From Fontivita pretiosa (GTDB taxonomy: Bacteria > Planctomycetota > Phycisphaerae > Tepidisphaerales > Tepidisphaeraceae), in the NCBI RefSeq assembly GCF_050410795.1, contig NZ_CP191258.1, positions 2,976,001-3,040,000 on the forward strand: a DNA stretch of 64,000 nucleotides. The letters run 5' to 3'. The notes below the pieces were generated by a model. That model did no database searches. It worked only from the letters and a program-made list of their open reading frames with translations, and was not told the DNA's origin. This document shows positions 8,437-16,790 of this stretch, piece after piece. Every line of letters starts with the position of its first letter. Within the stretch, counting starts at the first letter, position 1. Both the position numbers and the translations under genes were made by a program.

Positions 8437-9387
8437 TCAGCCCACGACGATCGATGCGTAACCGACCGCATTATCGGGCGGCTGCGGCGCCACCTCGGAG
8501 AGGGTTTCGAAGCTGTTGGCATGCGACAGGAGCCGCGCCTCGTTGGCGCAGCCCAGCTCCCGGCACGCCGCCAGCATCGCCGCGATCGCACCACCGCCAC
8601 AGGCGTTGAGGTGCCGCTGAACCTCCGGGACGATCGCCTGCTCGCGCAGCGCCAGCACCTGATCGAGCAGCCGGCGGTCGTTCTGCTTGGCCCAGGCCAG
8701 ACCGCGCGGCCCGATGCCCGCCGGCGCAAAGTCGTACGCCGGGCCATAGTGCGTCAGGTCGCTGCTGGCCAGGAAGATCACTCGGCGATCCGGGCCGATC
8801 ATCGGCGCCACGACGCGCGCCGTGGCCCGCCCGATCTCAACCGCCTGTGGCTCGGCTGGCACCTCGATCGGGACGATCGTCGCATTGGGCCAGGCCTCGC
8901 GAATCAGCGGCAGCTCAACCTCGACGGCGTGCTCGCGACGATGAAACCGGTCATCGACGACGAACAGGTCGCCTCGGGCCTCCTCCAGCCGGCGGCGAAT
9001 CTCCTGCTCGACCTGGCAATCCCCGCCGGGCACGTGCCAGCGCCCGAACGAGTCCAGCGCCGCCACGTCGATGGGGATCGGCGTATGTACCGCGCCAAAA
9101 ACGACGACGACGGACACCGGCGGACCCTGCGCCAAGGCGCGAATGGTCTGCCCGGCGATCGCACCGCTACAGATCCACCCCGCGTGCGGTACCAGCCCGC
9201 CAACCCACACGCGCCCGTGACGCATCGACTCCTCCGCGCTCGATGCTGGCGGCAGGCGCGACTCTTGACCCGTGCCGCGCACCAGCGACCGCGCCAACTC
9301 GCGACACTGCTGCGGGTCGGAAGGATAAAACGTCCCCGCCACCGCAGGCGGACGAACCGACGTTGAACTACTTGCCGTGGATGACAT
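8437..9387 (-). CDS. MEMO1 family protein (AmmeMemoRadiSam system protein B)
   Basis: A 316-residue MEMO-family protein, structurally related to extradiol dioxygenases and LigB. Motifs in order are RPPAVAGTFYPSD, VPHAGWICSG, a HAVEVELPLI element, and SSDLTHYG near residue 210. The start is decided by the ribosome binding site: AAGGAGG (9398-9404) sits 10 bases before ATG 9387, while a closer ATG is only one base away. In other genomes MEMO is linked to AMMECR1 and a radical SAM protein; neither is seen here. Confidence 0.88.
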   Translation of the reverse strand: MSSTASSSTSVRPPAVAGTFYPSDPQQCRELARSLVRGTGQESRLPPASSAEESMRHGRVWVGGLVPHAGWICSGAIAGQTIRALAQGPPVSVVVVFGAVHTPIPIDVAALDSFGRWHVPGGDCQVEQEIRRRLEEARGDLFVVDDRFHRREHAVEVELPLIREAWPNATIVPIEVPAEPQAVEIGRATARVVAPMIGPDRRVIFLASSDLTHYGPAYDFAPAGIGPRGLAWAKQNDRRLLDQVLALREQAIVPEVQRHLNACGGGAIAAMLAACRELGCANEARLLSHANSFETLSEVAPQPPDNAVGYASIVVG

Positions 9388-9600
9388 CGCTGGCATGCCT
9401 CCTTGTGCCATGCACAACGCATTTCACCCGGCCATGCGGTCCACTATAATCCTGCGACCTGCCGCCGTGCACTGGAAAACCGCGCCGGCGACAAAGCCCG
9501 GTGGCCGCGACCGGTAACCCAGGAAATCTGCACCGCATCGCGCGGCAGCGCGGGTCTAGCGGTCGAAGCCCATTGCGGTGCACTCGCAGCACGCATCCCC

Positions 9601-10116
9601 ATGCCTGATCAGCACCAACCCGATCAGCCCCCGGCACAATCGCCGGATCCGGACCGGGCCGCCATTTCCCCGATCCCGGGTGTTGCCAAACTGCCGCCGA
9701 AGAGGCCATTTGCTCCGTCTCGGCCAGCTTCGCAGGCTCAGCCACCGCAGCCAGGTGTCGATTCCTTGTTGGTTGAACTGGATGGCGCAGTCTCCCCGGA
9801 AGATGATCTGGTGCCGGTCCCGCCGCCTGGCGCCGATGTGTTCCTGCCCCGATCGCCTGCCCCTCGGCCATTCACCGGCAGTGGATTACGCTGGCTGGAA
9901 TTGAAGCGGACGCTGATTCCGATTCTGCTGAGCGGGGGGATTATGCTGGTGGTGATCGGGGGCTTGTGGTTCACCACCGAACCGGACTCCCCATTCCGCG
10001 ATTCGGGGATCTGGTTGCCCTGGACGCTGATCGGCGTGGGGCTTGGGCTGTTTGCCGTCGGATTGCTTAACGCACTTCACGTTCGCCAGTTACTGAAACA
10101 ACGGGCCGGTTCATGA
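9601..10116 (+). CDS. proline-rich membrane protein of unknown function
   Basis: A 171-residue protein with about 95 residues of Pro/Gln-rich cytoplasmic sequence, then two predicted membrane helices (ILLSGGIMLVVIGGLWF near 110-127 and WTLIGVGLGLFAVGLLNAL near 143-161) and a short basic tail. The N-terminus is low complexity, so the start at ATG 9601 is only likely; no strong ribosome binding site is present. It is followed by trxA after about 100 bases. I do not recognise a family. Confidence 0.65.
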   Translation: MPDQHQPDQPPAQSPDPDRAAISPIPGVAKLPPKRPFAPSRPASQAQPPQPGVDSLLVELDGAVSPEDDLVPVPPPGADVFLPRSPAPRPFTGSGLRWLELKRTLIPILLSGGIMLVVIGGLWFTTEPDSPFRDSGIWLPWTLIGVGLGLFAVGLLNALHVRQLLKQRAGS

Positions 10117-10218
10117 TCCCGCTCGCCCCGCCGCCATGCCTTGGGGGCCGCGTTGACAGGTTTTTGACCGACTTCTATGATCCTTGCCTGCCCGCTTCGG
10201 CGGCATCAAGGAGCAATC

Positions 10219-10548
10219 ATGGCCAGTGATTTCGTTAAAGAGTTTACTGATGAGAACTTCGAGACGGAGGTCATCAAGTCGCCTCAGCCGGTGCTGGTAG
10301 ATTTCTGGGCCGAGTGGTGCCAGCCCTGCCGGCTTCTGGCCCCGACGATCGAGAAGCTGGCAGCCAGCTACGCGGGCAGGGTGAAGGTGGGCAAGCTCGA
10401 TACGGATGCAAATCGCGATACCGCAATGAAATATGGCATCAGCGCCATCCCCACCGTGATCCTTTTCAAGGACGGCCAGGTCGTTCAAAAGTTTGTCGGA
10501 CTGCGACGGGAGCAGGACTTCCGCGAGGCGCTGGACGCGATTCTGTGA
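10219..10548 (+). CDS. trxA: thioredoxin
   Basis: A 109-residue thioredoxin, a cytoplasmic dithiol reductant. The active site is FWAEWCQPCRLLAPTIEKLA, with WCQPC in place of the usual WCGPC; the Gly to Gln change between the cysteines is uncommon and may alter redox potential. The conserved cis-Pro is in ISAIPTVILFKDG. ATG 10219 is preceded by AAGGAG at 10208-10213. No signal peptide is present. The following 170 bases hold a hairpin repeat and then a convergent gene. Confidence 0.93.
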   Translation: MASDFVKEFTDENFETEVIKSPQPVLVDFWAEWCQPCRLLAPTIEKLAASYAGRVKVGKLDTDANRDTAMKYGISAIPTVILFKDGQVVQKFVGLRREQDFREALDAIL

Positions 10549-10612
10549 CCGCTGGTCAGTCGGCTCCGGCAGCCACCGACAACCGAAGACAATCTCTATT
10601 GCAGGATCGCAC

Positions 10613-10667
10613 CGCCGCCTGCGGCTTAGCGCAATGAACAACCACCACCGCTAAACCGCAAGCGGCG
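10613..10667. repeat. REP-like imperfect hairpin between convergent genes
   Basis: Arms 10613-10631 and 10649-10667 pair over 19 bp with two mismatches around a 17-base loop (core CGCCGC-TGCGG-TTAGCG). No T tract follows. It lies between trxA and a convergent gene and could act as a bidirectional transcription stop or be a dispersed palindrome. Confidence 0.75.
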
Positions 10668-10717
10668 ATGCTGCTTCCGCTGTTCCCAGTGCATCAGGTG
10701 AAGCTGACTTTGCCGGA

Positions 10718-11068
10718 TCACTCCGGCTTCTCGGTCTGCTCGTCCTGCTTCTTGGCGGCGCGACGCTCCTTGGCGGCGGCTTTCTCCCTGGCCTCCAAAG
10801 CCGCCAGCTCCTCTTTCTGCTGGGGCGTCAGAAGCGCAAGGATGTCCGCCTCCTCCTTCTCCCGGATGGCCTTGATTTCCGCCAGCGCCTTCTGGTGGAT
10901 CTCGTGAATCTGCGCCCTCTGTTCGTCGGTGAGGCTGGTCAGTTCGCTCCAGGGCTTGGTGAGCTTGATCGCCTTCTTCGCCGGTTTGCCCGAGTCCTGC
11001 GCGTAAGCGGTCAGGGATGCGGCGATCAACAGCGCCAACACCAACCCCATCGATCTGATGCGTCGCAT
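10718..11068 (-). CDS. small periplasmic helical protein (Spy/CpxP-like in architecture)
   Basis: A 116-residue exported protein. Residues 1-23 form a signal peptide (basic MRRIRS, hydrophobic LVLALLIAASLTA, cleavage after AYA). The mature part has an LTDEQRAQIHEIHQKA segment and LTPQQKEELAALEAREK, an LTxEQ-type pattern seen in Spy/CpxP/zinc-resistance chaperones, followed by a Lys/Glu-rich tail. ATG 11068 has AAGGAG upstream. The family assignment is from pattern only. It is convergent with trxA. Confidence 0.65.
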   Translation of the reverse strand: MRRIRSMGLVLALLIAASLTAYAQDSGKPAKKAIKLTKPWSELTSLTDEQRAQIHEIHQKALAEIKAIREKEEADILALLTPQQKEELAALEAREKAAAKERRAAKKQDEQTEKPE

Positions 11069-11211
11069 ATCATCGCTCCTTTTGCCCCCGGCTAAGACGG
11101 GTGGGGCCGAACGTGTTCCCAGACGGGCCAACACTGCCGCCGCAGTCTAATGGACGAATCCGGGCATCCGCCAATCGACGCGGCGCCGGCGACAGGCTCG
11201 TTCGCCGGCAG

Positions 11212-12474
11212 TCACTTCCTGCTCTTTTTTACCGACTCGAACAGCGGGTTGTTGATCTCGAGTTTGAGCGTGGGCACGGCCGTTGATTGATCCGGGCCGC
11301 GGGCCGGGGCGGCGTCCTGCGCCGCGGAATCCGGCAACGCCCGGCCTTCGCCCACATCCGCCGGCGCCACGTCCGGGCGATACAGCTTGCCCCCGAACGC
11401 CTTGAGGTATTCCGTCCAGTTCCCCTGCTCGCCGGTGCCATTTGTCCCGGCCGACTCCCCCTCAGCCGCCTGTTGCCTCGTGCACGACAGGGCCATCATC
11501 AGCTTCGCGTCCATGTTTTCGATGAAGTGCACGGCGATGGCTTCGGGGGTGCTGGGGGGCTTGATGGCGCCGAACTCCGGCGTGCCGTGGTGCGAGATGA
11601 TGATGTGTTCCAGCACGTCGATCAGGTTCTGCGGGATCTGCTCGCCGAGCATCTGTTCAGCCGTGCGGGCGCGCTGCTCCAGCCAGATCGCGCTCTTGAC
11701 GATGTGCCCCACGAGCTGCCCGCCATCGGTGTACCCGAAGGCGCAGTCGTAACACAGCTCCCATGTCTTGGCGATGTCGTGCAGGAAGATCCCGGCCAGG
11801 ACCAAATCGCGGTTCAGCCCCGGATAAAAGCGGATGATCGCGTCGGCGACTTCCATCGCATTGAGCGTGTGTTCCAGCAGCCCGCCGATGAACGCGTGGT
11901 GCATGTTCATCGCCGCCGGCGCCTTGCAGAACCGCTCCATCAACTGCTCGTCATCGAGGTAGGTTTGCAGTATGGCCGCGACGTAGCGGTTCTGGATGCT
12001 GCCGATCAGATCATGCAGCCGCGCGCACATCTGGTCGATGTTCCTGCTGGTGTGCGGGATCAGGTCCTGGATGTCGAAGCTGCCCTGCTTTGCCGGCCAC
12101 ATCTGCTCGATGATCAACTGGAGGTTGTTCTGGTAGTTCTCGATTCTCCCGCGGATCTTCAGAAAGCCGCTTTCGGGCATGGCGTTGAAGATGTCGCGCG
12201 TCGCGTTCCACATCCGCGCGTTGAGCTGCGCCGAGCGATCCGACACAAACGCCTTGATGAAGTATTTGCCCGTCTGCGTGGGCGAGAATTGCTTGTTGGC
12301 CACGACGAACACGTCCTCGACGATGTCGCCGGCGACGCAGTCTTTGAGATAGAGTCGGCGCATGCGATCGTTGTACGCCCGCCGCTCGGCTGGTGCAAGA
12401 AGACCCGAGCCGCCGAGCAGCAGCCGCGGCAGGGACAGAAGTCGAGCGTAGTCGTTGGCGTTGCGCGGAATCAC
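11212..12474 (-). CDS. HD-domain phosphohydrolase with N-terminal OB fold (YhaM-like 3'-5' exoribonuclease)
   Basis: A 420-residue protein. Residues about 45-130 read as an OB-fold nucleic-acid-binding domain (YFIKAFVSDRSAQLNARMWN...IRGRIENYQ), followed by an HD domain with HHAFIGGLLEHTLNAMEV, FLHDIAKTWEL and HIIISHHG as metal-binding histidine/aspartate clusters. This order matches YhaM/CBF1-type exoribonucleases. The C-terminal 90 residues are low complexity. The start is uncertain: GTG 12474 gives the longest form, and ATG 12363 starts just before the OB fold (MRRLYLKDC). The GTG start falls four bases inside the end of a truncated protease fragment. Confidence 0.8.
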   Translation of the reverse strand: MIPRNANDYARLLSLPRLLLGGSGLLAPAERRAYNDRMRRLYLKDCVAGDIVEDVFVVANKQFSPTQTGKYFIKAFVSDRSAQLNARMWNATRDIFNAMPESGFLKIRGRIENYQNNLQLIIEQMWPAKQGSFDIQDLIPHTSRNIDQMCARLHDLIGSIQNRYVAAILQTYLDDEQLMERFCKAPAAMNMHHAFIGGLLEHTLNAMEVADAIIRFYPGLNRDLVLAGIFLHDIAKTWELCYDCAFGYTDGGQLVGHIVKSAIWLEQRARTAEQMLGEQIPQNLIDVLEHIIISHHGTPEFGAIKPPSTPEAIAVHFIENMDAKLMMALSCTRQQAAEGESAGTNGTGEQGNWTEYLKAFGGKLYRPDVAPADVGEGRALPDSAAQDAAPARGPDQSTAVPTLKLEINNPLFESVKKSRK

Positions 12475-12806
12475 GTACTGTTGTCGGCGCGCAAGATGTC
12501 TGCCGATTCCGCGCCTTTGATGACGTGGTAATTCGTGACTAAAAGTCCGTCGTCAGAAATGAAAAAACCTGAACCCATGCCCGTGACCTTGAATTGGCGG
12601 TCGCGGACAACAACTCGGACGACTGCAGGAGACGCCCTTGCGAACAGTTCCTGTGCGGACAATTCGCGGCTGCCAGGCTCAGCACTGACTCGATTGCCCG
12701 CCGCTGTCCTTGGAAGCTTGAACCAGACGGCGGCACAGATCGCAACGGCGACAACAGCGGTCACAAGGATCATGCCAGCAATTGCGCGGCCTCTGTGTCG
12801 GCACAT
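12471..12806 (-). pseudogene. truncated HtrA/trypsin-like serine protease (N-terminal fragment)
   Basis: An open frame of 111 residues with a membrane anchor (AGMILVTAVVAVAICAAVWF), the lead-in ASPAVVRVVV, and the conserved start of an HtrA/DegP-type protease domain, GSGFFISDDGLLVTNYHVI, containing the catalytic His. The catalytic Asp and Ser (GNSGGP) segments and any PDZ domain are missing, because the frame stops at 12471 where the HD-domain gene begins. No continuation is visible in other frames downstream. I read it as the remnant left by a deletion that brought the HD gene next to it; a functional short anchored protein is less likely. Confidence 0.7.
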
Positions 12807-13480
12807 TGCGTGTTCCTATTAGTCACAATTTCATCATCACTTCGGCAATTTGGCGACGTAACCTAAGCACTTGCCGGGATGTGATGATGGAGAATGCTTC
12901 AATAGCGAGGTGCTCCCCATGCGCTGGGCGAGCGTCCTCACCACGATAAGCATTCCAACGACACTCGAAGCGATTAGCCGATGCTGCTCTGCCGGTTGGC
13001 TCATGTCGCACTCGGTCCAAGACACTTGTAAACCAGGGACAGTCACCTATTTCCTACCTTCCCGGCGGTGTTTGCCCCAGCGACGGCCAGGGAGCGCAGG
13101 GGCGGCGGCGAAGCGGATTCATCTGGCGCGGCTCCAACCCTCCCGGCGGTTCGGTGAGATTGTTGCCGCGGTGCGCCAGAGGATGTGGCACGTTCGGCCC
13201 GAGAATGCGGGGTACGCCAGGCAACGGCTCACTCGGCTGATTCGCGAATGCGCCCACAACCGGCGTTGTCCGGAAGGCGGCGGTGGATGTGAGATTGCGA
13301 TCCACGCGCGCCGGTGACGCTGGCTGGCGTTGTCCTGCACAGGATCCAACCGGGACGATTCGTCGCGCCGTTCCGGCGTGGCGCCGGAAATCCGGGCACA
13401 CCCGATTCGCCCCAAAGGGTGCCGGTTTGAGCCGCGTGGGATGTCTGCTAAGATGCGCTGGACGGATGCTCGTCACGGAT
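12807..13480. other. gap without a supportable gene
   Basis: 674 bases between divergent genes. Short frames exist on both strands, but none has a ribosome binding site or recognisable domain. One 55-codon minus-strand frame from 13004 has a hydrophobic stretch, but this is not enough to call. A segment at 13026-13055 (CCAGGGACAGTCACCTATTT) resembles, from memory, a motif common in intergenic planctomycete DNA; it occurs once here. Confidence 0.6.
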
Positions 13481-14986
13481 ATGCCTACGAAGTTTGAGAT
13501 CTATTCTCAAGGCAAGCGGGTGATGGATTTCACGCCGGTCGCGGCGATGGCGATCGGCCCGGAAAGCGTGCCGATCCCCGGCGAAGTGGTTTTCCGGGAC
13601 GGATACCTGATTCTCACCCGCAACGAGGAGCATCCCGCGGGCGTGGGGCTGCTGTGGGACCTGGGGGAGCTGGGCACGTATCATCTGGAAACCACGCGGC
13701 TGCTGCCCCGGGAAAAACCGTACAACCTCAACGTCGAGCTGGCGCGATGCCGGCTGATGAAGATCGTCCAGAAGCAGGAAGACTGGAACCTGTTCGACTT
13801 CCCGCGCACCGAGCGATACATGCAGCGATTCCGCGAGGCTCAGGCGCTGTTCGCCGACGCCCTGGGCAAACTTCACGAACCCGCCGAAGCCGCGAGGCTG
13901 GCGGATCAGTCGCTGGCGATGGCGGTCGATCTGTCCGATCAGCTTGCGCTGTTTCACGCCGATCTGCTGCTGGCCCGCCGACGCGCCACCAACACGCTGC
14001 CCAAGCACATCATCGGCTGCCGTGTCGATTCCACCGTGCTGAACTCCAAGTACAAGGACACGCTGGCCGACAATTTCGACTACGCGGTGTTGCCGATGTC
14101 GTGGAAGCAGCTTCAGCCCGAGGAAGGCTCCTTCCACGCCGAGCCGGTCGATGAGTGGGTCGATTTCCTGACCCGCAAGCGGATGCCGATCATCGCCGGG
14201 CCGCTGATCGACCTGACCGACGGCGAAGTTCCCGACTGGATGTTCATCTGGGAACACGACTTCGACAGCCTGCGGGAGATGGCCTACGAGTACGTGCAGA
14301 AGGTCGTTCACCGCTACCGCAAGCAGATATCGGTGTGGAACGTGGTATCGGGGCTGCACACCAACAGCGCGTTCACGCTCAGCTTCGAGCAGATCATCGA
14401 GCTGACGAGACTGCTGGTAGCGCAGGTGAAGACGATCCAGCCGAACGCGCGAACGCTGGTGACGGTGACGCAGCCGTATGGCGAGTATCACGCCCGCGGC
14501 GCCACCAGCGTGCCGCCGATGCTCTATGCCGAGATGGTCGCGCAGGCGGGGATCAACTTCGAAGCGTTCGGGCTGGAGATCGAGCAGGGTGTGCCGGTGC
14601 GTGGCGGATATGTGCGGGATCTGTTCCAGATCAGCTCGCTGCTGGATCGCTTCAGCTCGATCGGCAGGCCGGTTTTCCTCACGGCGCTGGGATCACCCGG
14701 AAGGCATGCGCCCGACCCAAGCGACCGCTCGGAAGGCAAGCTTGATCCCGCCGCCGCCGGACGCTGGAAACGCCCCTGGGACCAGAACCTCCAGGCCGAG
14801 TGGATCGACGTGTTGTACAAGCTGGCGCTGAGCAAACCGTTTGTCGAGAGCGTGGCGTGGGGGAATCTGGCGGACGTGAACACATCGATCCCGGCAGGGG
14901 GATTGCTGGACGACATGCTTCGGCCCAAGCCGGCATTTCTCAAGCTCCAGGAGCTGCGCGAGACGCTGCGCGGTCGCAAGCCGTGA
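13481..14986 (+). CDS. GH10 (endo-1,4-beta-xylanase)-like protein lacking both catalytic glutamates
   Basis: A 501-residue protein. The first 175 residues are a beta-rich region with a helical linker. From about residue 175 the order of elements follows a GH10 TIM barrel: FDYAVLPMSWKQLQPEEGSF (as in xylanase NxxTPENEMKW...EPxxGxF), YVQKVVHRYRKQISVWNVVSG, and FGLEIEQGVP. The acid/base site normally WDVVNE reads W286-NVVSG, and the nucleophile site normally TELD reads TALG (401-404), so both catalytic Glu are absent. It is therefore probably a non-catalytic carbohydrate-binding or structural relative. There is no signal peptide. ATG 13481 begins the conserved region; ATG 13466 is also in frame. 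The next gene starts in its stop codon. Confidence 0.7.
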   Translation: MPTKFEIYSQGKRVMDFTPVAAMAIGPESVPIPGEVVFRDGYLILTRNEEHPAGVGLLWDLGELGTYHLETTRLLPREKPYNLNVELARCRLMKIVQKQEDWNLFDFPRTERYMQRFREAQALFADALGKLHEPAEAARLADQSLAMAVDLSDQLALFHADLLLARRRATNTLPKHIIGCRVDSTVLNSKYKDTLADNFDYAVLPMSWKQLQPEEGSFHAEPVDEWVDFLTRKRMPIIAGPLIDLTDGEVPDWMFIWEHDFDSLREMAYEYVQKVVHRYRKQISVWNVVSGLHTNSAFTLSFEQIIELTRLLVAQVKTIQPNARTLVTVTQPYGEYHARGATSVPPMLYAEMVAQAGINFEAFGLEIEQGVPVRGGYVRDLFQISSLLDRFSSIGRPVFLTALGSPGRHAPDPSDRSEGKLDPAAAGRWKRPWDQNLQAEWIDVLYKLALSKPFVESVAWGNLADVNTSIPAGGLLDDMLRPKPAFLKLQELRETLRGRKP

Positions 14987-15417
14987 ACAAGCCAGCCAGG
15001 CTCACGCCGGTCGGATGGACCGCGCCGCAGCGTGGCGTGCTGATGGTGCTGCTGGCGGCGATGCTGGTGTGGCTGGGCATTCGCCTGGTGCTTGATCCGG
15101 TCTATGTCTCGGATCCTCAGCCCGCCTGGCCCGCCAGGGCCGGTGAACTGGAGGACCGAATCGATCCGAACGTTGCCGACTGGCAGACGCTGGCGGCGTT
15201 ACCGGTGATCGGCGAGAAGCGCGCCCGGCAGATCGTGGCGTTCCGGGAGCAATACCTGGCCGCCAACCCGGGCAGGCGGGCTTTCCAGCAGCCGCAGGAC
15301 CTGCTGCGTATCAAGGGCATCGGCCCGGCCATGCTCACCCAGATCGAGCCGTACCTGATCTTTGGGGCGACGACGCAACCGGCAACGTCAACGGCCTCTT
15401 CCCGGACTCAGCCCTGA
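14983..15417 (+). CDS. membrane-anchored helix-hairpin-helix protein (ComEA-like)
   Basis: A 144-residue protein starting at GTG 14983, which overlaps the previous stop (GTGA). Residues about 18-38 form a membrane helix (GVLMVLLAAMLVWLGIRLVL). Residues 65-125 form a ComEA/T2SK-type helix-hairpin-helix domain: NVADWQTLAALPVIGEKRA, then the second hairpin LLRIKGIGPAMLTQIEPYL. ComEA proteins bind incoming DNA at the cell surface during natural transformation; T2SK-like domains occur in secretion systems. No other competence gene is adjacent, so either role is possible. Confidence 0.8.
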   Translation: MNKPARLTPVGWTAPQRGVLMVLLAAMLVWLGIRLVLDPVYVSDPQPAWPARAGELEDRIDPNVADWQTLAALPVIGEKRARQIVAFREQYLAANPGRRAFQQPQDLLRIKGIGPAMLTQIEPYLIFGATTQPATSTASSRTQP

Positions 15418-15546
15418 GCCGCCGGGGCGATGGTTTGAAGTGCCCGGGAATGCTATATTTAGCACACACTAACCACGATGCGTCGCCCGTGTCCATCATG
15501 CTGTGCCTGAGGCTGTGTCCGCACAGCCGCGACATGGGAGACCACT

Positions 15547-16188
15547 ATGCACGCTTCGATGCATGCTTCGATCCGCAAGCAACTGGCCCATCGGGTGTAT
15601 GCCGCGGCGATGGGGATCGTGCTTCTTGCCTCGCCCGCCTGGGCGCGGGTTCATGACCTGCACGACCGGGCAGAACGGTACGACCGCGGCGAACGGTACG
15701 AGCGGGGCGAGCGGTTTGAGCATCGCGACCGCGACCGTAGTCGTACGCGCGTGGACATCGACATCTCCATCGGCCGGGGCGAGCCGGACATCTGTCTGCC
15801 GCCGCCTCCCCCGCCGTGCGAGCCGGTCTATGAAGAGCGCATCGAGCGGGTGTGGGTTGAGCCGGTGTATCGCACGGTGTACGAGCGTGTCTGGCGGGAG
15901 CCGGTCATTCGCGAGGAGATCGAGCAGGTGTGGATCGAGCCGGTGTACGAGGAGCGCGATATCGTCCGCTACGACGGCTGCTGGAACCGCATCGTCGTCC
16001 GTGAGCGCGTGCTGGTGTGCCCCGGGCGATGGGAACAGCGTCGCCGGCAGGTGGTCGTGTGCGAGGGGCGATGGGAGACGATCCAGCGCCAGGAGCTTGT
16101 GGTGCCGGGACACTGGGAGCAGCGAGTGGTCCGCGTGCCTGTCGAGCGCCCGCCGGTGGCGATCCGGTTCGACTATCGGAGGTGGTGA
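15547..16188 (+). CDS. secreted charged protein with W/Y-E-x-V-Y repeats
   Basis: A 213-residue exported protein. The signal peptide ends near AWA (residue 34). The mature part has an Arg/Glu-rich region (RYDRGERYERGERFEHRD), a polyproline stretch, and about eight short repeats alternating aromatic and charged residues (VWVEPVYRTVYERVWREP, QVWIEPVYEERD, then CPGRWEQRRRQVVVCEGRW). These look like a beta-helical or stalk-like surface protein. Similar WVEPVYRTVYERVW-type proteins are, I believe, frequent in planctomycetes and remain uncharacterised. GGGAG at 15535-15539 supports ATG 15547. Confidence 0.75.
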   Translation: MHASMHASIRKQLAHRVYAAAMGIVLLASPAWARVHDLHDRAERYDRGERYERGERFEHRDRDRSRTRVDIDISIGRGEPDICLPPPPPPCEPVYEERIERVWVEPVYRTVYERVWREPVIREEIEQVWIEPVYEERDIVRYDGCWNRIVVRERVLVCPGRWEQRRRQVVVCEGRWETIQRQELVVPGHWEQRVVRVPVERPPVAIRFDYRRW

Positions 16189-16238
16189 ATCCGCGGTGAG
16201 CGGCCCGCGGATTCACCGAAGCAGCGATGTTCACGCCT

Positions 16239-16790
16239 TCAGGGCGTGGTCCCGCCTGCCGCCGGGGCGTCTTTCATCAGGGCATCGAGCTGTTCCAGCG
16301 CCTTGTCGGCCTGGCCGGCCTGCTTGTACAGATCGACGAGCTGGATGCGTATGGCGCGCTGGACGGCGCCGTTTTTCACGTCGGGCAGGACCTTGTTGAA
16401 ATGCTCGATGGCGGCGTCGGTGCCGCGGGCGCGGAGGATGTCGGTGGCGGAGACGACCGCGGCGACTCCGGCGGCGCCGGGATCGCGCGCCAGGCGGGCG
16501 AAGCGATCGACCACGTCGATGTAGTTGCGGAGCATCTCCAGCTTCATCATCTCCGCCCCGCCAGCGCCGGGGGCGCGCATGCCCATGCCCATGCCGCCGG
16601 GACGCATGCCCGCGCCGGGGGCATTCGGCGCGCCAGGGGGTTCGGGGGGAGCGAATTCGCCTCGCGGCGCGCCTGGCGGTCCGGGCTCGCGCGGCTCGCG
16701 CGGCGGTCGGGGCTGGTCCTGGGCCGCTGCCAGCAGCGGCATCGCTGCAATCAGCACAACGCTCATCACGTTCAGCAACTTGCGATTCAT
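16239..16790 (-). CDS. exported Pro/Gly/Met-rich protein with helical C-terminal domain
   Basis: A 183-residue protein with a signal peptide (MNRKLLNVMSVVLIAAMPLLAAAQ), a low-complexity Pro/Gly/Arg/Met region (residues 25-75) and an Ala-rich helical C-terminus with a TPR-like stretch (RIQLVDLYKQAGQADKALEQLDALM). AGGAGG sits four bases before ATG 16790. It is the third gene of a unit with an ECF sigma factor and a membrane protein, and overlaps the latter by four bases, so it may be a target or sensor component of that regulatory module. Confidence 0.75.
   Translation of the reverse strand: MNRKLLNVMSVVLIAAMPLLAAAQDQPRPPREPREPGPPGAPRGEFAPPEPPGAPNAPGAGMRPGGMGMGMRAPGAGGAEMMKLEMLRNYIDVVDRFARLARDPGAAGVAAVVSATDILRARGTDAAIEHFNKVLPDVKNGAVQRAIRIQLVDLYKQAGQADKALEQLDALMKDAPAAGGTTP

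Noticed and set aside
12871..13317. 148-codon plus-strand frame
   Set aside because: No ribosome binding site, mixed composition and no domain; part overlaps repeat-like intergenic sequence.
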